Positions 56,033 to 64,000 of a stretch of DNA of 64,000 bases are shown here, piece by piece. The notes under the pieces were generated by a model, which was given only the letters and a program-made list of their open reading frames with translations, was not told the origin of the DNA and made no database searches. This DNA is from Byssothecium circinans (lineage: Eukaryota; Ascomycota; Dothideomycetes; Pleosporales; Massarinaceae). The translations under genes were made by a program, and so were the position numbers. The DNA lies in contig ML976990.1 in the NCBI GenBank assembly GCA_010015675.1, positions 579,327 to 643,326 on the forward strand, in the 5' to 3' direction. Every line of letters starts with the position of its first letter. The stretch's first letter is position 1.

Positions 56033-57071
56033 ATGAAGGAACGCGACAACGATCACTCGTCCAACGAAGAATTTGAAGAAGATACCAAAGCTCATCAGCA
56101 GGAGGTGGACTGGAAACGACCCGCTGACGAGTTATCTTATCCAAAGCGGCCGAGGTCTACCGTTACGACCTGGGTTCCCGTTCGTGTCGAATGGGCCGTT
56201 CACATGTTGATATACTTCGATATGAAGGGGAGCTGGTACTGCCCGAAACACCCACTCCATATAGAGGACGACCCTCAACACTACGCAGACGCAGAAAACC
56301 GAGACGGACGCAGATCCGTTGTCGAGGACGACGAGCAAAGACGCAATTTTCAGACATACATGGGTCCAGGTCGCCAAGAAGACCACCTATACTATGATGC
56401 TATAGCGGGAAAGGATGCAGCTTATCACATCAATCCTCTTTCGACGTGAAGTCTGTTTACATTACGTCGAAGAAAATGGACAAAAGAAGCTTTGTGGATT
56501 CAATAGGCTGGGGGATGATTGCTGGAGCAAGAAAGCAACAGCGCAAATCAAGGAGAAAGTTTTGAACGAGATTGATCCAAGCAAACCGGGTGCAAAGAGA
56601 TACATCAGGCACTATCAAGCCGTCTTCGTCAGTCGTACAAGGGATAGGCTAAGAAAGCTTAATACATCGGATCCGAGGGTTAAAGAAGAAGCTGTATGGG
56701 ACGAAACATGGCCATGCTATGGCTGTTGCGTTCTATTTGACCAGATCGACGAACCCTTGCTAAGACATTTCAAAACATACGTCGACAACCTTTACCAAGG
56801 CGGCGGAAAGAAGAAACAAGCCATTTTCAACGTTATCAAGCCCGTTGACGTATGGACTGGGCAAAAGTGGACCAAAATGTACTGTTATATCAATGCTTTT
56901 GGCGAGACGGACCCTAAAAGTACGGATATTGATGGGCATATCTGTAAAAATATGCGTTTTGGAAAGGGCCCGGAACAGCTGGATGTGCCTTGTGGGTGGC
57001 AATATGGAGGGTTGCCGAATTTTAGGACATTTCCGGATCGGGGAGGTCTTTATTTGCCGGTTAGAGATTGA
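56033..57071 (+). CDS. Unrecognised Cys-rich protein, probably two exons
   Basis: Part 1 starts at ATG 56033 (MKERDNDHSSNEEFEED; the frame is open upstream but without features) and runs to about 56449. Part 2, in another frame, runs from about 56412 to 57071 (CLHYVEENGQKKLCGFN ... GGLYLPVRD). The overlap at 56400-56450 has no unambiguous GT..AG pair of the right phase, so either an intron in this zone or a frameshift joins them. Part 1 has WYCPKHPLHIED. Part 2 has CGFNRLGDDCW, WPCYGCCVLFD, and MYCYINAFGETDP..GHICKNM; about ten Cys suggest metal binding or disulfides. No family is recognised and no signal peptide follows the chosen start. The coding-like composition over 1 kb supports a gene. 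Confidence 0.5.
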
Positions 57072-58110
57072 CTGCTGATACAGCGTGTTTTCTGGGATGT
57101 CTTCGGAGGACCTTTTTAGATGGGCTTGTACGGATTGGTTGTTATTGATAGATCTTTTTATATGTAGTTGCTTAATTAGTAGATAGAATTATACATTGTA
57201 TAGGCGTAACAATGATGGAGTTCAGTTCCCTTGCCCATCTCAGCCATCTTTGCGGAACAGTGACACTTAGACGACACTGGATGATGGTGCCACCGTCCTA
57301 CCAAAAGAATATACTTTAGTATAACTTCCAGAGATTTTCGATGATTTGGCAAACATCAAGACCCCATGATGTGGACTTTTGTGAGCCTCTGGAGAGGGCA
57401 TGATATGAACGTTATGGAACTAACATACTGAAATGCAAGGTAACGCTATGTAAGGAAGCTTGGAAAAGGAGAAATGATTCGATATACTTTGTGAATTAAC
57501 TGTGCTGATATCCGGTTCGACGTGTGTTAGGATTGTGCGATTACTTGTATCAGAGCCTCCACACCTACAGCCTATCTCCAGAGCAACACGGTTCGAAACA
57601 AATAACAAATTTTGTCAACATGCTTTAAAGCTTGCAGGAGATTTATGATATACACGAGGAATAGAGACAAAGCCTCCGGTCTATCCTAACCTGTGATACA
57701 CAGCTCTGGCACGTTCGCTGTTGGCAAACTTCGCGTCGCATGCCTGTCACGGGCTCAAGTGAGAGTGTCGCCTTTCCATGACCGCACGCAACCCTATGAT
57801 ATCATAAAACAGCTAACCACACGTATAAGCCTCAAGTCGCGCGCCACGCAACACTCTGAGCGCACCTGACTCATTTGCAGCACTGAAAATATAAAATCTC
57901 CCCGCTCACCTGCGCTTTCGTCTCCCTTCCCGACAACATTGTGCACTCAACTTGTGTATCAATAACCCGCGATCAACCCGGCGCCCTATATATTTAGAGC
58001 GCCACCACACTCGTTTCTCAATTCACTTACATTCTCATTCTCAGCCCAACCCGCGTTCTGAGCCTTACCTCATCCTCTCCTCACCGCACGACCGATCGAC
58101 CGTCACGACT
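57072..58110. other. Intergenic region of 1 kb
   Basis: No gene is seen. The leader before 58111 is CT-rich, as in other promoters here. Confidence 0.4.
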
Positions 58111-59573
58111 ATGCCTCTCAAGCGCAAGGCCGCCGCTTCTCCTCCGTCCGGGGCACCTTCGCCTAAGCGGAAGAGGGGCGAGCCACTTTCCTCGCTCGTG
58201 CCCCAAGGCGAGCGCAACAACGCGCAGAAAGGCATCAAAAATACGTCCCTCCTCAGCATGCTTTGCACCGACACCCGCACCGGGGAGACCAAAGAGTTGC
58301 ACTTCAAGAAGCTCGTCCACGCACAGATCGACTGGAATAACACCGAGCACATCATGAAGATCAACTCATGGCGTAACCAGCTCTACGGGCGCGCGGGCAT
58401 GAAGGCCAAGACGGTCATCATGTGGCATGCAGACGAAGAAGCATACATCGAGCTCTTCTTCCATCTTCTCATCTTGGAGGCAGCCCAGCGTGGTCTCATG
58501 GTCCCGAAAGCCAAGGAGATACTCGAAGAGTACAACGACTTCTTCCGCGGAAAGGTGATGAAGGACGCCAATGGCATGGAATCCGATCCTCGTGTCGACC
58601 GCAAGCACAATGCTTTCGTCTCCAAGTTGAACCGCGCTGTCTTGGAGCTCAAGCCCCGTCTGGAATCCATGCTGCTCGGTAAGTCTGGTGACTTCTTCAG
58701 TCCCCAGATCGACCAGGAGAAGTTGGATGTGTACAAGGAGCTGTTAGAGGCGGAGCCGGTCAATGGTGATAAGAAGAATATGGCGAACGTTTTCACCTGG
58801 GAGGTGGGCAAGACACTGCCGACCAGCAAGCCGTATGTTGAGGAGTGGCAGACGGCGTTTACGGAGATGTTGGCTCGGGATCCGGGTTCGACGTTGTATG
58901 ACGAGAAGTATGCAGCGCCAGTGATTGGAGCTAAAGAAGAGCCGAGTAACAGTCTTGGTGTTGCTGGTTCGTCCGAGAAAGGTAGGCTATCCTGCAAGCC
59001 AACGGAACGTTCAACTTTGACTGACGCTTTCACAGCCATTACCGATGGCGACACCTCCAGCCAAGATGAAGGTGACTCTTCCTTCATTGACACTAGCATC
59101 TTCTCCGTCGCAGATGGTGCAGGCGTTGATGATGACGGCGATTCCGACCTCAGCGACGTCGACGACTCAGTCCTTGAGGAGCATGCCGCTGCCCACACCA
59201 AGTCCGATCTTGCGAAAAAGCCCGCTGTCGATGTCCCGAAGAACGAAGCCAAGTTTTCGAGCAAAAACAAGGTGATCGAGGGAACCAACCAGCCAAGCAT
59301 GATCAACGCTGGCAGGGAGTCCGCCGACACACCTATCTTCAAGATGTCCCCCAAGACTTCAGTGGAGAACGAGGTCGCTGAGATCCTCTTCGAAATGAGT
59401 ACAGGTAAGAAAATCTTCTTCCAAAGTTTACCTGTGACTTGATCTCGGTTACTGACGTGTTTGCAGGAGCGCACGCCGGAGCAGACCCTGTTGTCACCGA
59501 CACCGTTACAAAGTCCGTTGTCAACACGACCACTTCGAACCCTGGAACCAGCCCGACTCTCCGTACTCCCTAA
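58111..59573 (+). CDS. Uncharacterised nuclear-type protein
   Basis: Exon 1 is 58111-59404, the intron 59405-59466 and exon 2 is 59467-59573 (466 aa). A further in-frame 54-nt intron (58982-59035, GTAGGC..CACAG with CTGAC branch) is likely, giving 448 aa. The start at 58111 was chosen because it puts a bipartite-like nuclear signal at the N-terminus (KRKAAASPPSGAPSPKRKR). A folded helical domain follows (about residues 45-230: LLSMLCTDTRTGETKELHF, AHIDW-like region, YIELFFHLLILEAAQRG, KLDVYKELLEAEPVNGDKKN), then an acidic disordered half (SDLSDVDDS). The family is not recognised; the layout suggests a chromatin or transcription-related protein, but no function is claimed. Confidence 0.7.
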
Positions 59574-61046
59574 GGGAAAGACCCCCGACATAAACAACTG
59601 GCTTCCAATACACACCGCCCTCGGCCAAAGTACCGCAAAGCACGAACCAAACGAACAATAGGAGACAGGATGATACGATGCACCTCCCACGAATCCGATG
59701 TATTCATCTTCATGCCGTCGATTATCGACTCACCGTCACTACAAAATTCACTCAAACGGTAATACCTTCCATCCTTTCTTGTTTCTTCACTACCTGCTCT
59801 TGTTTGCTTTCTTTTCTTTTCTTCGTCGCCCCCGATATCGACACCGTACCTCATCATTTCTCCTCGGAGTTTTGGCGTCGTGAAGTAGGTGCTCTTATTG
59901 ATACCCCGGAGTCTGGGCGTTTTGCGATTCTGGAGGCCTGTTTTAGTAGAGGGAGATTTCTTTGGACTATGGGCGGTTGATTGGGAAATGACTGGTAGAG
60001 GGTTTGTGTGACTGGGCGTTCATGTTTGATGAACCCTGGGCTGCAAAATCCCCGTCTTGCATTTGTAGCGTAGGAATCATGCGAATGAGTGAGAACCTGA
60101 AGTATCTCGGCATTATTGAGAATAGCTCAGTAATTAATTGAATGACTTTGTACCAAGGCTGTCGCAGTACACACCATTGTTCGCTGTTAAGTAAATATTG
60201 TGAGGCCCACTCGCTCCTTTTATCATACGCACTATGTACGGCCGCTTCCCTTTTATGATGGAAGATTTAAGCTGTGGTAAGAAGACGTTTCCACAACCGC
60301 AGGCTGCGCTGGGATTATAATTATGGTATTATACTCTAACAGTGAGTGATATTATCGGAATGGTCTCCATATTGCTTACGCCCAATCCCTATTGTATGAA
60401 TCAACCGTGCATTTCCCAACAGAATGCGAGTATCTATGCATCCCTTTTCTGCTGCTTGAAAATACTGTTCAGATATTATTCTTCATGGCAGTTATCCATA
60501 TAGCTCTGATCTGTTTGTCATGGAGCGGAACAAGAGCCACCCGGGTGCGGTAGAAAACAATTACCAACCCGTAGGCGGATTGAGATAAAAAACGGCCACG
60601 TAAATTAATCCAGGAAATGAAAAATTCTTTTCCTACCCTCGGCGCCACTATATGTTTGGAGCTCAGAAGATTTAAGCTTCTTCTCGATGACTTCCTTCCG
60701 TGACAATATTGTGGGGTTATTAACGGAATATGTAGTTGGCTCTTGCGTTTCCGCTAAGTGGATTCTCGCCAAAAGTTATAAAGGTCGTTTATGTGCGTGC
60801 AAAGTGTGTAGGAAGACCTGGTTCTCCGCCGTACTGCAATCGGCGTGAACGATCAACCCCTCTTAGCAAATTTTCAAAGCAATCAAGCTTGAAGCTGCAA
60901 ATTTTCCTGGTACGGCATATGCACATGGCCCCTTTCCCCTTTCGTTTGTGCGCCTTACTGCGCCGCAAGATCGCAGCCCCTCCAAGAGTACATCTTCACC
61001 TCTTCTTCCACCTCCATCCTTACACCCAATCCCATTATTTGGAGAC
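59574..61046. other. Intergenic region of 1.5 kb
   Basis: This is moderately AT-rich in the middle (60100-60700). No gene is seen; the last ~150 bp is a C-rich leader of the methyltransferase gene. Confidence 0.4.
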
Positions 61047-62057
61047 ATGGCCAATGCACAAACAACGCAATATGTCGATTCTGCGGGGAAAGCTGTTAGC
61101 AGAAGCAAAAGCCAAAAAGAGATGACAACGGGGTACTCACGTCACTGGGAACAGAATGGGGAGGCTTTGCCAGATGACAGTGAAGCTCGAGACGTCCGGA
61201 AAAAGAAGTATACCGAGCTTGTGAACGAGTAAGTTATAGGATCCACAGAAACGGCTCGTCTATCCCTGGCTGACGGAATGACATAGCTACTATGACGCTG
61301 CTACCGATCTCTATCTTGAATCCTGGGGCCAGTCTTTTCACATGTGCCGTTATCCACGCGGACCAGAGAATAAAGAAAAGGCGACTGCGCGACACGAACA
61401 TTATCTCGCTCATATGATGAGTCTGCGCCCAGGGATGCGGGTGCTTGATGTTGGCTGCGGTGTAGGAGGTCCCGCGAAAGAGCTCGCGGTCTTTGCAGGC
61501 TGCTATATTGAAGGCTTGAACAACAACGGTTATCAGGTACAGAAAGCAACGGAACTGGCCAAGGCGGAAGGCATGGAGAATATGGTACATTTTGTTAAGG
61601 GTGATTTCATGGTGAGTCCGACACTCATTGTATGTGAGTCGTTACTTATGGAATCTTGAAGGATATCCCCTTCGCCGAGGGCGAATTCGACGCAGCTTAC
61701 GCAATCGAAGCGACAGTTCACGCACCGTCGCTGGAGGACGTGTACTCCCAGATCTATCGAGTGCTCAAACCAGGCGCAGTGTTCGGTGTATTCGAATGGG
61801 TCCTAACCGACAACTTCATTCCCTCCGACCCGTCGCACGAAGCAATCCGTTCTGCCATCGAGCGTGGAGCCGGCATTCCCTCGCTGCAGACTAAAGCAGC
61901 AGCTCGTGCAGCAATGCAAAACGCCGGCTTTGAGCTGCTCATGACCGATGATCTCAGCGTGTCCAACAGTCCGTACTACGCTACGTATGAGCTCATGAGG
62001 TGTACGTTACGGGTCAAATTAGAGCTACTTACGTACGGAGGGCTTAAAAAAAGCTGA
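61047..62057 (+). CDS. ERG6-like sterol 24-C-methyltransferase, C-terminus replaced by transposon sequence
   Basis: Exons are 61047-61228, 61287-61611 and 61662 to about 62003, after which the frame runs into the hAT element and stops at 62057 (300 aa in all). Typical ERG6 features are EYYDAATDLYLESWGQSFH-like (here VNDYYDAATDLYLESWG), SAM motif I VLDVGCGVGGPA, GLNNNGYQ, DIPFAEGEFDAAYAIEATVHAP and GVFEWVLTDNF. The sterol methyltransferase C-terminal domain (PF08498) should add about 75-100 residues after AGFELLMTDDLSV, but homology ends at PYYATYELMR. The enzyme would transfer a methyl group from SAM to C-24 of zymosterol in the ER/lipid droplet. Because the C-terminal domain is missing, this copy is probably non-functional, and a full ERG6 is expected elsewhere in the genome. 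Confidence 0.85.
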
Positions 62058-62058
62058 T

Positions 62059-62088
62059 TACGGGCCGTAGGCGTAGCTACGGCCCGTA
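62059..62088. repeat. 12-bp perfect inverted repeat with 6-nt loop
   Basis: TACGGGCCGTAG (62059-62070), loop GCGTAG, then CTACGGCCCGTA (62077-62088). It lies between the end of the transposase frame and the ERG6-like gene, so it is probably a subterminal hairpin of the hAT element. Confidence 0.8.
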
Positions 62089-62133
62089 AACACGTGATAC
62101 CTGTCATCACTCTGGGAGAAGGTCCTTAGGCCC

Positions 62134-64000
62134 CTAGGGAGCTGGAAATTGACGTAAATCTTGCTGTAATATCCACTCTTGAAGCTTAAGTACGTAGCTC
62201 TTAACGACGCCTCTCCGGAGCCAGTTTTTCTGGAGTTGTAAGGCCTTAATAGTCGTTGGAGAGAGGCGGTTTCAGTCGTCTGTAATTGTGCGTTTTGCAG
62301 TTGAAAAGGCCCTCTCACACTCACATGAGGTGGCAGGTATTGAGAGGAAATCGAGGGACATCTTAAAGACGATGGGATACTTAGTACGGCCCACGGAGAG
62401 CCACCAAGCTTGTGGGTTATCAAGGAGCCCTTGATAGGCCTCACTTGGGTTGTCAAGGTCCTCTCTCAGGTCGTCAAAATACTCGTCAAGTTAAGACGGG
62501 CGTTTTTGACGCTTGTGAGACCTTGACCCAGTAAGTAGCATAGGATTAACGCTCATTGTTTTGGAGTAACGGGAGCCTAAAATACCCTCAGGAAGCTTCC
62601 GCCGGGATAGCTGAGAGACAGCTAGCTCCTCAGGATCGCTCTCAGCCTTGAGGTATTGCTTAAAGACCTTACGCGCTGACTGCTCGGCCTTCTTGTGCCA
62701 CGACGGGTGCCTTGCCCAGTGGTCCTTGAACCATGTGAGACGGAGCTTTGGGTGTAAAATCGTCGTGATATAATAGTAGGACGGCTCTGGGTCCATTACT
62801 ATCTAGGTCCAATATGATATAAGCTTCTCAAGCCCAAACTTGACGCCGTTCTTGACAAAGGAGCTGTCTGACTCACCCGCCAGGGCGTCGCGACGCTCCA
62901 AGAGCGAGTCGTAGAGCTCCTGCAAGTTGACAATAGTCTGCCAGAGAGACCCAAACCCAGAGACGCCGACGGAGCCCTCAAGACGCCGGCACATCTCATA
63001 GAACTCTTACAAGAGGTCAATTATTGTATCCACCTCGTCCCATTCATCCTCTGAGAGCGAGTCGAGCAGTGGGTCATAGTCACGGGCGAGAGGCGCAGTC
63101 GCTATCTCATTATCGTCGTCAGACTCGTCGTTGTCTAGATTAGTGGCGTCCCGGAGCTTGCGGATAAAGCGTCAGATAGGCTCTTTAAGCTCTCTGCAAC
63201 GAAGAAGTATTAAATATACTAAGTGCCACCTCACGCCGCCATCCTGGCGGAGGTTAAGGGTGCCAAAGGCCTAGAGGGCGTCAGTCTCACTAAGCTCCTT
63301 CTGGACAGTTAGGAATAGCTCTCGGCGCTTGTGAGATGCGTAGACAGCGTTAACGAAGTTGTGTAGCTTGCTGACGACTCCATGCCTTTAAAAGAGCTAA
63401 AATTGGTCCTAAGGAGCTGCCTGAGCTAGCTCAGCCTCCCACTTACTCACTCTACTACCGTAGATGACGGACTTGACGACCAGGTTAATGATGTGGCCTG
63501 CGCAGCGTATTCAGTGCTAAGGCCTAAGATAGAGGTCTCCAGACCTGGCTACGCACCGGATAAACTTTGTGTCGTTGCTGCTGGCGTTGTCGCTGACGAA
63601 GCAGTTAAATTGCTGACTGAAATCGTAGTCGCTGATAACGCTGAGGATGACCTGAGCTTAATACGCCGCTATATGGTCGCCAAAGAGGTTGTGGAAGGCA
63701 ATAAGAACGTCGTACTGTTTATATAAAGGTCCTAAGTTTGTTAATTTTATCTTCTATCGCTGATTTCCTATTAGGAGACGCCAAGACCTACCCACAAAGT
63801 GCGCGACAACCCTAAGGAACGACAAATTATTACCTGACGTCCATATATCCATACTCAGGCTTATTTTGCTCTGCGCTGACAGTAGGAGCTTCTTAACCTC
63901 CTCCTTTCGCTCCCCCAGCGCCGTATCTACGTACTTCGAGAGCGTAGTCGCCGACGACGACAGGGCGCGCAAAAGGTCGTGACGGTTCTATGTCATGACG
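62134..64000 (-). pseudogene. hAT transposase, decayed, 5' end outside the window
   Basis: Recognisable blocks in order on the minus strand are SLSMDIWTSGNNLSFLRVVAHF (the first 20 residues are the anchor; about 63800-63870), FNCFVSDNASSNDTKF (about 63570-63615), RCAGHIINLVVKSVIYG (about 63460-63515), YYYITTILHPKLRLTWFKDHW (about 62720-62785), and the hAT dimerisation region NPQAWWLSVGRTKYP..SLDFLSIPATSCECERAFST (about 62300-62420). In-frame stops include TAG and TGA between DLYLRP and IRCAG (about 63515-63525) and TGA at 62274-62272, where the family has Arg (CGA to TGA). The reading ends at TAG 62136-62134. The C-to-T stops fit repeat-induced mutation; the copy is dead. Confidence 0.85.

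Larger units (their letters stand above)
62004..64000 (-). mobile_element. hAT-superfamily DNA transposon, 3' part (right end outside the window)
   Basis: The element starts at about 62004, where the ERG6-like homology stops, and runs off the right edge. It carries a decayed transposase on the minus strand (62134 to beyond 64000) and a perfect 12-bp inverted repeat near its inner end (62059-62088). Terminal inverted repeats and the 8-bp target duplication cannot be defined because only one end is present. Confidence 0.85.

Noticed and set aside
58383..59690. Minus-strand 435-aa open frame
   Set aside because: Antisense shadow of the spliced plus-strand gene; Ser-rich mirror with no family features.

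Overview
The window is nuclear DNA from a filamentous ascomycete, most likely a dothideomycete (Pleosporales-like). The evidence is the many short introns (about 48-90 nt, GT..AG, with CTRAY-type branch points), compact housekeeping genes on both strands, HET-domain genes, and repeats and a transposon that appear to carry C-to-T decay. The taxonomic placement is an inference from gene content.

Conserved genes, left to right: the 3' end of an Mlp1/Tpr nuclear-basket gene (1-2543, cut by the window edge), a Golgi UDP-sugar transporter (4118-5584), the meiotic helicase HFM1/MER3 (6160-11214), the telomere-capping OB-fold protein Stn1 (26470-27313), a small secreted Cys-rich protein (28105-28800), a SnoaL/NTF2-like protein (28923-29774), V-ATPase subunit a (30539-33345), a class I/II aminotransferase (34682-36584), a mitochondrial EngB GTPase divergent from the ATP-synthase assembly factor FMC1 (41070-43327), an Srp40/Nopp140-like protein divergent from exocyst SEC3 (43740-50837), a DUF1295 membrane protein (51687-52955), a CMP/DRAP-type deaminase divergent from a J-domain protein (53069-55070), two unrecognised genes (56033-57071, 58111-59573), and an ERG6-like sterol C-methyltransferase (61047-62057). 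The last gene is truncated by a decayed hAT transposon that runs off the right edge.

Two accessory stretches interrupt this. The first (11.2-26.4 kb) holds a small Cys-rich gene with a diverged copy elsewhere in the window, a HET gene broken by a +1 frameshift, a secreted carboxylesterase, and two copies of an unusual module. Each module has a gene with a Clr5-like N-terminus and ankyrin repeats, a divergent 65-aa single-helix peptide gene with a 13-nt first exon, and between them an array of a same-orientation 10-mer (consensus CGCRACAATT). The array has 11 sites in module 1 and 7 in module 2, six of the latter at exact 23-bp spacing. I propose that this module is the undescribed system here: a putative DNA-binding regulator, its operator array and a small membrane peptide.

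The second stretch (36.6-40.9 kb) holds a decayed copy of the Cys-rich gene and its promoter, and a second HET gene with an in-frame stop. No rRNA, intact tRNA or CRISPR was seen. Exon boundaries were placed by eye from splice signals, reading frame and family conservation.
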